A stretch of DNA of 64,000 nucleotides from IMG/VR virus record IMGVR_UViG_3300013126_000012, positions 62,001-126,000 of that record. One strand, given 5' to 3'. The stretch comes from a virus. Shown in pieces: positions 16,384-24,753 of this stretch. Numbering within the stretch: position 1 is the first letter of the stretch; the number at the start of each line of letters is the position of its first letter. The notes below the pieces were generated by a model, which saw only the letters and a list, made by a program, of their open reading frames with translations, had not been told where the DNA came from and ran no database searches. Made by a program: the position numbers and the translations under genes.

Positions 16384-16397
16384 TTTATAATAAATAT
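16384..16397 (-). promoter_or_regulatory. Late-promoter-like element of the fibre gene
   Basis: Coding strand ATATTTATTATAAA, 77 bases before the ATG at 16306. It overlaps the stop codon of the small gene ending at 16397. Confidence 0.5.
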
Positions 16398-16573
16398 CAT
16401 TGTTTTAGATATTGTTCTTGCAATTTCAATATGATATTGTAGAATGTTTCTACTTGTTCTCCACGAATAGACACATCTTTAAGCAGCATCAACAAAAATT
16501 CAATTTCTTGTTTTGATAATTGTGATGCTGTTTGTGTTTCTGCTTTTGATTTTAATTTGTCAATTATGCTCAT
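16397..16573 (-). CDS. Small helical protein, 58 aa
   Basis: Not recognised. From the ATG at 16573 it reads MSIIDKLKSKAETQTASQLS and continues as two amphipathic helices (EIEFLLMLLKDVSI, VETFYNIILKLQEQYLK). This start follows the fibre gene stop at 16581 by seven bases and is preferred to a longer frame running back into that gene. It could be a helical assembly helper for the adjacent fibres. No motif supports a specific function. Confidence 0.7.
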   Translation of the reverse strand: MSIIDKLKSKAETQTASQLSKQEIEFLLMLLKDVSIRGEQVETFYNIILKLQEQYLKQ

Positions 16574-16580
16574 AACTTTT

Positions 16581-17411
16581 TTAAGAATAAATGTAAATAT
16601 CTCCACTCAATGTATCAACATGAATTGTTCCATATCCATTGCCTGAGCCACCATATATTGGAGCCGGAGATGGTGCGGCTGTGCTTGTTTCTACTGCTCC
16701 TGCATATACCGACGGGGTGAATGAATTGCCCGTGGCATCGAATGATGAAGTAAAGCCCCATCGCGTAGTACCAGAATCATATCCATACAATTCACCAATG
16801 TTTTGAGTACCTTGTTGTACAACAATACCACCATCTCCTGCAGTATTAGATCCAGATGCAAACAATACAAACCGATCTGCAACAAGCAAGTTTGCAGTGT
16901 TTTGAAATGATGCAGTACCTAATACAACCAAATTACCCGTCAATGTTAATCCAACAAACGAAGGAGAATCTGTTGTTTCTAATCCTAAATCGATTGTCGA
17001 CCCAGCTACGCCATTTGTTGTTAATAAAGCCTGACCCTGTCCTGGGCTAGATAACACTGATGCAGATACTACTGTACTACCTGCTAATATTTGTGTTTGA
17101 GTTACGCTACCACCTAATGATGTTGCATTACCTGCAATTGTTATAGATGAATTTGCTAAACTACCATTTGGAATACTACCTAATGTAAATGTAATCGTAT
17201 CTGAACCGGCATTTCCTGAAATATCTAATCCTGCGCCAGACGAAGATGCAAATGTTAATGTATCTACTGCACTATCTGCTAATACATTCGTGCCGTTAAT
17301 AGACATCGTAGCAAATGTATTTTGTGCAGTTATTGATGTTAAATAACCAGCATCATTATTTAATTGAGAAATATTACTTCCCGATACTACTACTTTTTTC
17401 CAAGTTGCCAT
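16581..17411 (-). CDS. Tail fibre or structural protein
   Basis: A 276-residue beta-rich protein starting MATWKKVVVSGSNISQLNND. The opening WKK(V/I)(V/I)(V/T)SGS is shared with the 579-residue fibre and marks this fibre family. Residues about 30-165 are strand-rich and Ser/Thr/Asn/Gly-rich (NAGSDTITFTLGSIPNGSL); a C-terminal region has VLFASGSNTAGDGGIVVQQG and ends GTIHVDTLSGDIYIYS, a pattern seen at fibre tips. A promoter-like element lies 13 bases upstream, with AGGAAC before the ATG. It is cotranscribed with the small gene downstream. Confidence 0.8.
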   Translation of the reverse strand: MATWKKVVVSGSNISQLNNDAGYLTSITAQNTFATMSINGTNVLADSAVDTLTFASSSGAGLDISGNAGSDTITFTLGSIPNGSLANSSITIAGNATSLGGSVTQTQILAGSTVVSASVLSSPGQGQALLTTNGVAGSTIDLGLETTDSPSFVGLTLTGNLVVLGTASFQNTANLLVADRFVLFASGSNTAGDGGIVVQQGTQNIGELYGYDSGTTRWGFTSSFDATGNSFTPSVYAGAVETSTAAPSPAPIYGGSGNGYGTIHVDTLSGDIYIYS

Positions 17412-17424
17412 TGTTATGTTCCTA

Positions 17425-17438
17425 TTTTATATAAATAT
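17425..17438 (-). promoter_or_regulatory. Late-promoter-like element
   Basis: Coding strand ATATTTATATAAAA, 13 bases before the ATG at 17411, followed at once by AGGAAC. Confidence 0.6.
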
Positions 17439-17443
17439 AAGCA

Positions 17444-17773
17444 TCAATCTAAACCTACAAAAAAAGATGCAGATGTAAAATAAATTGCACCGTTGGGTGC
17501 TGTTCCTGCAGGATCTAAACTTTGTGTTGCTACTACTATAGTGCCACTTTGTGATACTGTTAATACGGGTTGATTGTTAAAATTTTTAATTAAAAATATA
17601 TCATTAACATCACTTTTAATTTCTAAAGAGCCTGTAATTACAGCACTACCTGAGAACGGAAACAACGCTCCGCCGCCACCGTTAAGTGCAAATGAAGCTG
17701 TCACTGCATAACTTGAAGATATATTATACAACGAACCGGTTTGTAATTGTCCGGGTCTAAATTGTCGTGCCAT
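17444..17773 (-). CDS. Small fibre-like protein, 109 aa
   Basis: The start at ATG 17773 overlaps the stop of the gp15-like gene as TAATG and is preferred to an ATG three codons earlier. The N-terminus MARQFRPGQLQTGSLYNISS is followed by a SYAVTASFALNGG module and FPFSGSAVITGSLEIK, matching the SGSAEITGSLGVTGS module of the 579-residue fibre. The remainder is a short beta segment. It is probably a small fibre or fibre-attachment protein translated from the neck operon. Confidence 0.78.
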   Translation of the reverse strand: MARQFRPGQLQTGSLYNISSSYAVTASFALNGGGGALFPFSGSAVITGSLEIKSDVNDIFLIKNFNNQPVLTVSQSGTIVVATQSLDPAGTAPNGAIYFTSASFFVGLD

Positions 17774-18990
17774 TATGCCCACCTCCCTTTAACAATTATA
17801 ACATCTTGTGCAGTTAATGTATATCCTAATTCTGCAGTATCAAATACAATTGTTTGCGTATTAATGCCACTTGGCGTCCATGTATATACTACTTTATCAA
17901 TATATTGACCGTTAATAAATACATCAAATTCATTTTTAGTTGCATATTGTAATGATACCGGATTAATTGCCGGTATTCCGGATATCGTAACTGTTGTTGC
18001 GTTAGAATAAGTTGCAATTTTTTCCGTTATATTAATTAGATATGCCAATGTAGCAGCATCAATTGTAGCACTGCCACCCGCATTAGGAACAACAATTTGT
18101 CCACCTTGTTGAATGTAATTTTGTGCTTGAATTATTTGATTTGATATTTGTGTTGTATTAAATATATCATCGTCGACTGATACGCCAAAGGTAATTTTTT
18201 TTGGAGAAAACATTTTTTGAATAGTAGAGCGACGGGCTTCTTGTCCTGATAACAATGTTCCTAATACTGTTAATGGTACGGTTGTTCTAACCAACCTATC
18301 TTCCCCAACGGTATTTACAGTTTCAAATGCAAATGCACCAATTGTAGTAGTATAACGATTTTGTTCGTTACCCCAAGCAAATCTACTATATGGAAATATT
18401 TGATCCACTAATTCATTCATCTGTGTCGTAAAATCGCACCACATCATCATTTCATATTCTACTGTAACATATTTTGGTATATCTACTAAATATAATTTAT
18501 CAGACGGCTTTGGTTGATTTAATGGCACAGGAAACATTACATCTTCATATCGATTGCGTTCATTATACGTAGATTTATATACTCGTAAATTTTGTCCTTG
18601 TGGTCGATTAGCATCAAACCCTTTAACTGAATCTCGTTCTGTTACATTGCTTCGTTTTAAAACAATTATTGGAGATTGTAACATTCCTTTTTCATCGCGC
18701 ATATAACCTAATCTACGTACATTATCCCATTTTTCGCCTGCTGCAAAAATTACCGGTACTGGAATTGTTTGATCTTTATCTGTTATTTGCGGTTGTATTT
18801 CATTTTCAATAAACCATTTAATTGCATAATCAATGTCATATATGGTTCGTTTTGGAGTACGAATAATGTCATCATCTCGACGAGTTTGTAATGATCTATT
18901 CAGTGTCAAATCATTACCAATTCCTTCTGTTCTATTAGGATTTGGTTTATTTGTTTTTCGATCAATATCTTTTCTATTCAATCTAGGCAT
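17773..18990 (-). CDS. gp15-like tail terminator / sheath stabiliser
   Basis: A 405-residue protein. The segments IPVPVIFAAGEKW (about 75-87) and PKYVTVEYEMMMWCDFTTQM, then NELVDQIFPYSRFAWGN (about 165-205), match the T4 gp15 pattern of an IRVPITYAS strand followed by a MIYELSIFTRYEDDMFQIVEQILPYF core. The C-terminal 130 residues are extra compared with T4 gp15 and are beta-rich. The family caps the tail tube and sheath and connects to the neck. The start abuts the gp14-like stop at 18990, and it belongs to the gp13-gp14-gp15 operon. Confidence 0.8.
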   Translation of the reverse strand: MPRLNRKDIDRKTNKPNPNRTEGIGNDLTLNRSLQTRRDDDIIRTPKRTIYDIDYAIKWFIENEIQPQITDKDQTIPVPVIFAAGEKWDNVRRLGYMRDEKGMLQSPIIVLKRSNVTERDSVKGFDANRPQGQNLRVYKSTYNERNRYEDVMFPVPLNQPKPSDKLYLVDIPKYVTVEYEMMMWCDFTTQMNELVDQIFPYSRFAWGNEQNRYTTTIGAFAFETVNTVGEDRLVRTTVPLTVLGTLLSGQEARRSTIQKMFSPKKITFGVSVDDDIFNTTQISNQIIQAQNYIQQGGQIVVPNAGGSATIDAATLAYLINITEKIATYSNATTVTISGIPAINPVSLQYATKNEFDVFINGQYIDKVVYTWTPSGINTQTIVFDTAELGYTLTAQDVIIVKGRWA

Positions 18991-19511
18991 TAAAATCCTT
19001 TAAATGCAGGAGAATTATTATTGCCCCCTCGTCGTAAATTTGCAATACTTTGTGGTGTTTGTCGGGTTGCATGTGCATTGCATAAAATGGAAACGCTATA
19101 TCCAAATCCATTACCATTTGGCCAAGTATCTGGATTTTTTCCTACAAAATATTGATTTGCATCTACATTATCTAGTTCATAGTATTCATTATCCCAAAAT
19201 ACGATATCGCCAACTTCTGGATAAAATGCAGCTCGTTCTAGCAAATCGCGCGATATTGCAAACTGTGCCGTACGTGTATAATTATGTCCATAATCATCCA
19301 TGTTAGATGTTTTATCATCTTTAGTTATTAAGCACGGAATTAAAATAGAATTATAATATGTTTTTGCTTCCGATTCTCCGTATAAATTTGAATTGCTACG
19401 TTCAACAATCATTTTGAAGAATTCAATTTCAGTATCAATAATCGCATTAATCAATTCAGCGTTTACTGCTGCTAAAAATCTTGCATCTCTTTGACTTCCA
19501 AATAATGCCAT
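18990..19511 (-). CDS. gp14-like neck protein
   Basis: A 173-residue protein, shorter than T4 gp14. The segment AAFYPEVGDIVFWDNEYYEL and DNVDANQYFVGK (about 95-125) is typical of gp14-type neck proteins in aquatic T4-like phages. It ends in a Gly/Asn-rich tail. It would sit with gp13 at the head-tail joint. It lies five bases after the gp13-like stop and its stop touches the gp15-like start at 18990, so the three neck genes form one operon. Confidence 0.78.
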   Translation of the reverse strand: MALFGSQRDARFLAAVNAELINAIIDTEIEFFKMIVERSNSNLYGESEAKTYYNSILIPCLITKDDKTSNMDDYGHNYTRTAQFAISRDLLERAAFYPEVGDIVFWDNEYYELDNVDANQYFVGKNPDTWPNGNGFGYSVSILCNAHATRQTPQSIANLRRGGNNNSPAFKGF

Positions 19512-19516
19512 GATTA

Positions 19517-20743
19517 CTATCCTATATATATTAATAATGGCACTTTAGATAACATTTCATGCATCTGAGTTGCTTCTGCATTTTGACGTGTCATCATTTG
19601 TTCTTTTGTCAATTTATCTAAAAACTCTCTAAGTTGAGTTATTAATGCTTCTTTTTCTGTTTGGCCTTGTGATACTAAATCCGAACCGTTGAGTGTTACT
19701 TCGCCATTAGGAATTGGTACGCTACTGTATTTATTGCGAATATATCCTAACATTTCTTTAGCTAACGCAATTCCGTATTTAATAATCCACGCACGGCCCA
19801 TATCATTAATGTTACTGTAGTTTTGATATGTATATGGTATATTTGATGCGTCCGTTATAACATTGTTTACAAGTGCTGTATTGCCGAATAAAAGTGCTTC
19901 ATTGTTTTTATCATCATCAAATATAAAATCAACATATACATTTTTAAAATATGGTGTTGCAGAACTAGACCCGCTCGGCGCTACCGGTACAGGCCATAAT
20001 GTTATTTCATCTCCATGTATTTCAAATGAATAACTAGATTTACGTACCTGATCATTAAATTCAATTGCTTGTAATCTAAATAAATCTGCATTAATTGGCA
20101 TCATCATAAATGATACTGATGGAGAAAAACCTCCAAAATCAAATGCATCTAATAATTGTTGCGACCCTAAACCAGTTCCGACAAATGGATCAAAATATCT
20201 TACAATTGCAGGTGGTGCATTATGAAGCACCCGTTTTATTTCTACTGAGCTAGTTTGTACAATTATACCTAATGATGCCGAAATTGCATCTTTGATATTA
20301 TATGTTTGTTGGCCAGGGATAACATCAATTCTAAACTGTTTCCAATCTATGTTACCGCCACTATTAGCTTCAGTACCATATGCTTTTGAAAGCTTTGTAA
20401 TATATCCAAATGAATTTCCAACAAGTGCTCCAGTTAAACTAGAACCACTTAAAAATGCAGATGCTGTTTGTACACCTAATGTGTTGATCAAATTGTTAAC
20501 AATATTAACTTGATTAACTTGATTTGAATATTCGATAATTGCAGCTTCAAATGCAGTATAAAAATTAAGTGCTTGCATTTCAACATCCATTATTGGATAT
20601 CCTAAGTGTTGAGCTGCCGCGGATGCAAATTTATCCGCATGTTGTTGAAATAGTGGATCGTAATCAAAAAAGCCCCATGGCGTTTCTCCGGGTGCAAATG
20701 ATGAACTTCCTGGCCATATTGGACGATTTTCTGAATAATCCAT
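19517..20743 (-). CDS. gp13-like neck protein
   Basis: A 408-residue protein. The C-terminal part has RAWIIKYGIALAKEMLGYIR, NKYSSVPIPNGEVTLNGSDL and a following helical QTEKEALITQLREFL segment (about 300-380), which I recognise as the conserved end of gp13-type neck proteins. The N-terminal half carries helices and beta strands without a recognisable motif. It starts the neck operon with its own promoter-like element 13 bases upstream and AAGGAA before the ATG. Read-through messages could hide this start in a hairpin (20742-20774). Confidence 0.78.
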   Translation of the reverse strand: MDYSENRPIWPGSSSFAPGETPWGFFDYDPLFQQHADKFASAAAQHLGYPIMDVEMQALNFYTAFEAAIIEYSNQVNQVNIVNNLINTLGVQTASAFLSGSSLTGALVGNSFGYITKLSKAYGTEANSGGNIDWKQFRIDVIPGQQTYNIKDAISASLGIIVQTSSVEIKRVLHNAPPAIVRYFDPFVGTGLGSQQLLDAFDFGGFSPSVSFMMMPINADLFRLQAIEFNDQVRKSSYSFEIHGDEITLWPVPVAPSGSSSATPYFKNVYVDFIFDDDKNNEALLFGNTALVNNVITDASNIPYTYQNYSNINDMGRAWIIKYGIALAKEMLGYIRNKYSSVPIPNGEVTLNGSDLVSQGQTEKEALITQLREFLDKLTKEQMMTRQNAEATQMHEMLSKVPLLIYIG

Positions 20744-20774
20744 TGATATATTCCTTTTTCATATAAATATCAAT
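20742..20774 (-). promoter_or_regulatory. Hairpin enclosing the late-promoter-like element and covering the gp13 start
   Basis: Coding strand ATTGATAT (20774-20767) pairs perfectly with ATATCAAT (20749-20742), whose last bases are part of the gp13-like start codon. The promoter-like element (20757-20770) and the AAGGAA site lie in the stem-loop. Only a transcript that begins upstream of the element can form it. Confidence 0.5.
20757..20770 (-). promoter_or_regulatory. Late-promoter-like element of the neck operon
   Basis: Coding strand ATATTTATATGAAA, one base off the WWW consensus, 13 bases before the ATG at 20743. It sits just after the PhoH stop at 20770. Confidence 0.55.
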
Positions 20775-21435
20775 ACGTTTCATTTAGAAGTTTTAAAATT
20801 TCATTTAATGATTCGTGTCGATGATTATCTAATAATATTATTTCATTAACATACTGTGATTTTGTTAATTTAGGTACTTCGTGCACAGCTGAATCATTTG
20901 AGAATTTTAAATCTATTTGATAACGATCTCCCGTTAATATCATGATACTATCTTTACCTAAACGAGATACAACCATTTGAAGTTGTTGTTTAGTTAAATT
21001 TTGGAATTCATCTACGATACAAACAGCATGATCGAAAGTCCGACCTCGGAAATGTGCTAAAGAAACTAATTCAATGTGTTCTTCTCGTTCCAATTTATCT
21101 AATATATCCGGTTTATTATAAACTTTACGCATATTGCTACGTAAAGGAACTAACCATGGATCCATTTTTTCTGCTAAAGACCCGGGAAGAAATCCGTTAT
21201 CTTCATTTGATACTGTAGGCCGTGTTATGATAATTTTATTTATTTTTCTTTTAAAAAACATATCCAATGCAACTTGAACTGCTAACAATGTTTTACCAGA
21301 TCCAGCTTTACCTAAAATAAAATTAAATGGTGTTTCTATAATTTTTGATTTGGCTCGTTTTTGTTCTTGAGACAATGTTATTGAAAATTTAATGTCATTT
21401 TTTGGTGGAGTTTTTTCTCGATTTTGCGTAGTCAT
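20770..21435 (-). CDS. phoH: PhoH-like P-loop ATPase
   Basis: A 221-residue protein. Walker A is GKAGSGKT at about 41-48, the PhoH segment RPTVSNEDNGFLPGSLAEKM at about 75-95, Walker B IVDEFQN at about 140-146, and a sensor-like ILTGDRYQID at about 165. PhoH-type ATPases are very common in T4-like phages. The family is linked to phosphate stress and RNA metabolism in bacteria, but its phage role is unknown. It follows a 91-residue unknown gene and precedes the neck operon, the same neighbourhood (after the capsid gene) as in many aquatic T4-like phages. Confidence 0.95.
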   Translation of the reverse strand: MTTQNREKTPPKNDIKFSITLSQEQKRAKSKIIETPFNFILGKAGSGKTLLAVQVALDMFFKRKINKIIITRPTVSNEDNGFLPGSLAEKMDPWLVPLRSNMRKVYNKPDILDKLEREEHIELVSLAHFRGRTFDHAVCIVDEFQNLTKQQLQMVVSRLGKDSIMILTGDRYQIDLKFSNDSAVHEVPKLTKSQYVNEIILLDNHRHESLNEILKLLNETY

Positions 21436-21451
21436 AACTAACCTTTTTTCG

Positions 21452-21727
21452 TTAAAATAATTTTGTAAGTGTTGATTCGCGAAGTGTCATATCTTTCAAC
21501 GTCTCAATTTTACCTAAACAAGCTTGGCGTAACGCTTTATAAGTTTCTCTTGGAGCATATGGTGTCATTACTTTAATTGTAATTAATTCTTTGTCTTTAC
21601 CAAGATCTTGTTCAATATGAACCATTAAAACTAAACTTATTGCACGAATTCTATCTAACACATCTACTAATCTACCATTATAGCGTATAATAGTTTGCAT
21701 TGAATATTTGTTATATGATACTGCCAT
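21452..21727 (-). CDS. Hypothetical protein, 91 aa
   Basis: Not recognised. It is a soluble mixed alpha/beta protein with several basic residues (YNGRLVDVLDRIRAISLVLM, then IEQDLGKDKELITIKVMTPY). A promoter-like element lies only five bases upstream of the ATG. It is followed 16 bases later by phoH, so the two are cotranscribed. The capsid gene terminator lies just upstream, making this the first gene of the phoH unit. Confidence 0.75.
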   Translation of the reverse strand: MAVSYNKYSMQTIIRYNGRLVDVLDRIRAISLVLMVHIEQDLGKDKELITIKVMTPYAPRETYKALRQACLGKIETLKDMTLRESTLTKLF

Positions 21728-21732
21728 AATCT

Positions 21733-21746
21733 TTTAATATAAATAT
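21733..21746 (-). promoter_or_regulatory. Late-promoter-like element of the phoH unit
   Basis: Coding strand ATATTTATATTAAA, five bases before the ATG at 21727, immediately downstream of the capsid terminator. Confidence 0.55.
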
Positions 21747-21756
21747 ACAACCAGTA

Positions 21757-21785
21757 AAAAAGGGTGACCGAAGCCACCCTTTCTC
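21757..21785 (-). terminator. Intrinsic terminator with UUCG loop after the capsid gene
   Basis: Coding strand AAAGGGTGGC-TTCG-GTCACCCTTT forms a long stem with a C(UUCG)G tetraloop, followed by TTTTA. It lies 48 bases after the capsid stop at 21833 and is built on the same plan as the sheath terminator. Confidence 0.9.
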
Positions 21786-21832
21786 TTTTAATTAGTTAAT
21801 TCGTTAAATATAAAGCTAATCGAAGTTAACTA

Positions 21833-23500
21833 TTAAAGCGTGTTAAGACCGTGAACGTATACTTTTCCGTAGAATTCAGGACGAACTACTTTCTTCGCAT
21901 AACGTGTCATAACACCTTTACGTGGAGTGAAGTTTACTGGATCATATACAAGCGGAGTCATAATCAACGGAATATATGGGCTAAATACAGCACCTGTTTC
22001 AAGGAACTGTGCACCACGGAATCCCATAAGGATTACATTCTCTAACATGTATGGGTTTTTGTATACTGTATAACGGTTATTGATGCTACCAATTTTTTGA
22101 ACACCTGCAGCAAATTCCATTTTGTTACCATCTGTCTCAGCAGCAAATCCTGGGATAGACTCAAGGATAGTTGCAACTGCAGGAGATGTTACTAAGAAAT
22201 TAGCACCACCACGTAATGTTTTTTGGTGAATCTTATTAGATACTTTTTGAAGTTTGGTACCTAAAGTTTGGAACCATCCACCTTGGGTGTTGTAATATCC
22301 ATCACCAACCGCAGTAGCTGCACCAGCACCAGATTGAGTAAATCCAGAACCGTTCCAGAAGTTGTTGTTTAATGCTGACCAATACTCAGTTGTTGGAGCT
22401 GCTGAAATCAACATATCAAGGATTTCAAGATCGATTTCCATTGATACATATTCAGACAACATTGAAGTTAATTCAGCTTCAGCATCAATTGAATGGTATG
22501 CATTTAAATCTTGAGCAAATTCAGGAGTCCATACTGCTTTCAACTTACGAGTCTTAGCAACAATTGGCTCAGATTGCATTTCAAGGTTGATTTCTGGTAT
22601 ATCAATATCAACACCAGTGTTAATACCTGTATTAGCAGAAGATCCTTTGAATGGATTTTTGTCTTCAAAATCACCACGCGTGATATCGGTAGGTTGTTTG
22701 CTATAATTTAATTTGAAATTTCCAGCACCGATTGATGAAGAAATTGCAGCTGCTTGAGTTGTTGTTACAATAAATGATGCAGTGTAATTGCTAGTAATAG
22801 TTGAAAATGCTTGTACCGGGATAATTTCAGTCTCTCCAGATCCAGAAGCAAATGTCCAAGAACGTACTGCATATAAATCAGCATCAGTAGGTACATTGAC
22901 AGTTACGGTTTTGTAACTTGATAATGCTGTTGTAAAATTACCATCATAATTAACAGATGCTGAAGTAGCATTAGTTGAACTCGTTTCTGCAGTTACAGCG
23001 GTAGTTGTATAAGGAATTGAATATCCAAAACGACCAGCACCATAAAGACCGCCAGCTGCATCACTACCAGTTGTAGTAACACCAAACATTGAGTCTAATG
23101 CATTAGGATTTCCAAATGGATCTCCGGTACGATTTAAATTATCATCATCAAATCCCGGTACAGCTGTACCATATTTGAAGTCAAGATAGAAAATAAGACC
23201 TGATGGCAAATTCATTGGTTGAACTGAAACGAATTCTTTTGCTGCAAATTCAGCAAAAATACGACGTACCAATGGAAGTGCTACACCTGCCCACTCTTCT
23301 GATCCTTGTGCAGTTCCAGTTGCAGATGATTCTTTTACTAATTGACGTGCTTGGTTTTCAAGCAATTGTGCCATTCCGGCACGTTCGGTTTCGCCACGAA
23401 GACCTTCTAAAAGTCCCGTTCTTTCCCATTTCGTTACCAACGCTTTTGCATTGTTTCGTTGAACGAAATCATTTGTTTGTAATAAGTTTGAAATACTCAT
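21833..23500 (-). CDS. Major capsid protein (gp23-like)
   Basis: A 555-residue protein. The N-terminal arm (LVTKWERTGLLEGLRGETER, then AQLLENQARQLVKES) precedes PLVRRIFAEFAAKEFVSVQP and MNLPSGLIFYLDF, the standard gp23 pattern. The late segment GGANFLVTSPAVATILESIP is the conserved A-domain strand-helix. Residues about 145-290 are a Ser/Thr-rich insertion (SVNYDGNFTTALSSYKTVTV and following), possibly a surface domain. It forms the capsid shell after cleavage by the gp21-like protease. No promoter-like element precedes it directly, so it is probably read from the scaffold promoter. AAAAGGAAAACG precedes the ATG. Confidence 0.96.
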   Translation of the reverse strand: MSISNLLQTNDFVQRNNAKALVTKWERTGLLEGLRGETERAGMAQLLENQARQLVKESSATGTAQGSEEWAGVALPLVRRIFAEFAAKEFVSVQPMNLPSGLIFYLDFKYGTAVPGFDDDNLNRTGDPFGNPNALDSMFGVTTTGSDAAGGLYGAGRFGYSIPYTTTAVTAETSSTNATSASVNYDGNFTTALSSYKTVTVNVPTDADLYAVRSWTFASGSGETEIIPVQAFSTITSNYTASFIVTTTQAAAISSSIGAGNFKLNYSKQPTDITRGDFEDKNPFKGSSANTGINTGVDIDIPEINLEMQSEPIVAKTRKLKAVWTPEFAQDLNAYHSIDAEAELTSMLSEYVSMEIDLEILDMLISAAPTTEYWSALNNNFWNGSGFTQSGAGAATAVGDGYYNTQGGWFQTLGTKLQKVSNKIHQKTLRGGANFLVTSPAVATILESIPGFAAETDGNKMEFAAGVQKIGSINNRYTVYKNPYMLENVILMGFRGAQFLETGAVFSPYIPLIMTPLVYDPVNFTPRKGVMTRYAKKVVRPEFYGKVYVHGLNTL

Positions 23501-23530
23501 CGTTTTCCTTTTGTTTGTTTTTTTTTTGTT

Positions 23531-24568
23531 TTACAATAATCCAGCTAATTTTTTCCATCTGTTAGCTAATTCAAAGCCTTCAGATAAAACTTGGGTTGTT
23601 TCTACTCTTGGCGCCGTAGTTGTAATTGGTTTAGAAGCATATGATTCTTTAACTACTCGTTTCTTTGTTGGTCTTTTAAAACTTTCAGCCAATGTAGCAA
23701 AAACTAATTTTGCCTCTCTTGTATTGCCAGCTCTGTCAAAATTTTCAATTACTTTCATTTTTTGAGGTTCTGACAATTCAAAATTGCGGAATAACTTGTT
23801 TGTGTAAAGAAGTTTAGCATTAAGCAAGTTTACTTCATTGATAACAGTTTGAAGATGTTTAACTGTGCGATATGCTTCTGTAAGTTCTTCATTTTTTGCA
23901 TCCAATTCCATTTCCATTGCTTCCATTGGCGTTTGTTTTTTAGACGCCATCATATCTTCTTCATCCTCTTCACGAAGAATAGCTTCAATGATTTCATCAA
24001 TTGACTCAGAAGTCATATCATCTTCTGCATCATAGCCTTCCGCAGTCATATCATCTTCTGCATCATAGCCTTCCGCAGTCATTTCGTCTGATCCTAGATC
24101 GCCCGTAGTCATTTGGTCTGATTCTAGATCGCCTTCTAATTCACGAATGATTGATTCGATATTTAAATCGCCGTCATACATTCCTTCATTGTACTCGGCA
24201 GTCATTTCTTCGTCACTCGGTACTTCTTCTTCTGCAGTATCTGCAACTTCACCACCACCTTGTGAATAAATGTCGAATTCATCAAATTCACCATCACCAT
24301 CAACATCAATTGATAAATCACCAACATCATTTCCACCCGGAAGTGTTTCTGCTGCAGCAGCAGCATTCATGTCCTCACCAGCTTCTTTTCCGCCAGTCAT
24401 GTCCATGTCTTCTTCGCCTTCGATCTCGTTTGTTAACTTAGTTGATAACATTCTTTCTAATCTAGGTGCGAAGGCTTCTTGTAAAGCAATTTTTGCGTTT
24501 GCTAAAGCAGTTTCTTTAACAGCTTTTGCGTCAGCAATTGCTTCTTTTAGCAAGTCTGATTTTGCCAT
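23531..24568 (-). CDS. Prohead scaffold core protein (gp22-like)
   Basis: A 345-residue, highly acidic protein. The N-terminal helix (SDLLKEAIADAKAVKETALA) is followed by a very Asp/Glu/Met-rich central region (about 45-210) with a perfect tandem repeat, EDDMTAEGYDA twice and then EDDMTSES. Next comes a coiled coil (about 215-250). The C-terminus (LSEGFELANRWKKLAGLL) looks like a capsid-binding tail. The family forms the core on which the capsid assembles and is degraded by the gp21-like protease. It lies directly upstream of the capsid gene. AAGGAG precedes the ATG and the 5' leader is about 100 bases. Confidence 0.88.
   Translation of the reverse strand: MAKSDLLKEAIADAKAVKETALANAKIALQEAFAPRLERMLSTKLTNEIEGEEDMDMTGGKEAGEDMNAAAAAETLPGGNDVGDLSIDVDGDGEFDEFDIYSQGGGEVADTAEEEVPSDEEMTAEYNEGMYDGDLNIESIIRELEGDLESDQMTTGDLGSDEMTAEGYDAEDDMTAEGYDAEDDMTSESIDEIIEAILREEDEEDMMASKKQTPMEAMEMELDAKNEELTEAYRTVKHLQTVINEVNLLNAKLLYTNKLFRNFELSEPQKMKVIENFDRAGNTREAKLVFATLAESFKRPTKKRVVKESYASKPITTTAPRVETTQVLSEGFELANRWKKLAGLL
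23995..24083 (-). repeat. Short tandem repeat inside the scaffold gene
   Basis: Two identical 33-base units (coding for EDDMTAEGYDA) and a diverged third, around 24000-24080. The nucleotide identity of the first two copies suggests recent duplication. Confidence 0.75.
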
Positions 24569-24668
24569 CGTTTCTCCTTAAATTTTGTTTTTTGGAAATA
24601 AGATTATTTGAAATCTTAATAGAATATAAATAATAAGTATAAACGCTATATAAAGATGAATAGCGTAT
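24569..24668 (-). promoter_or_regulatory. Long leader of the scaffold-capsid unit
   Basis: About 100 bases with no ORF lie between the promoter-like element and the scaffold ATG. A second, imperfect copy of the element (coding strand TTATTTATATTC) lies at about 24621-24632, so two starts are possible. The leader ends in AAGGAGAAACG. Confidence 0.4.
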
Positions 24669-24682
24669 TCTAAAATAAATAT
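24669..24682 (-). promoter_or_regulatory. Late-promoter-like element of the scaffold-capsid unit
   Basis: Coding strand ATATTTATTTTAGA, 100 bases before the scaffold ATG and 20 bases after the terminator that follows the bS21 gene. The AAA half is imperfect. Confidence 0.5.
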
Positions 24683-24702
24683 AGCACCGTTTGAAAAACC
24701 AG

Positions 24703-24735
24703 TAAAAAAGCCCTAACTTTTTTTGTTAGGGCCTA
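24703..24735 (-). terminator. Intrinsic terminator after the bS21 gene
   Basis: Coding strand GCCCTAAC-AAAAAAA-GTTAGGGC (24732 to 24710) followed by TTTTTT. It closes the portal-protease-bS21 operon and insulates the scaffold-capsid unit. Confidence 0.92.
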
Positions 24736-24753
24736 CTTTTTTTGTTAAAAGAA

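Noticed and set aside
16574-16606. Longer 69-residue version of the small gene at 16397
   Set aside because: The extra 11 residues run back into the fibre gene. ATG 16573, just after the fibre stop, is a better start.
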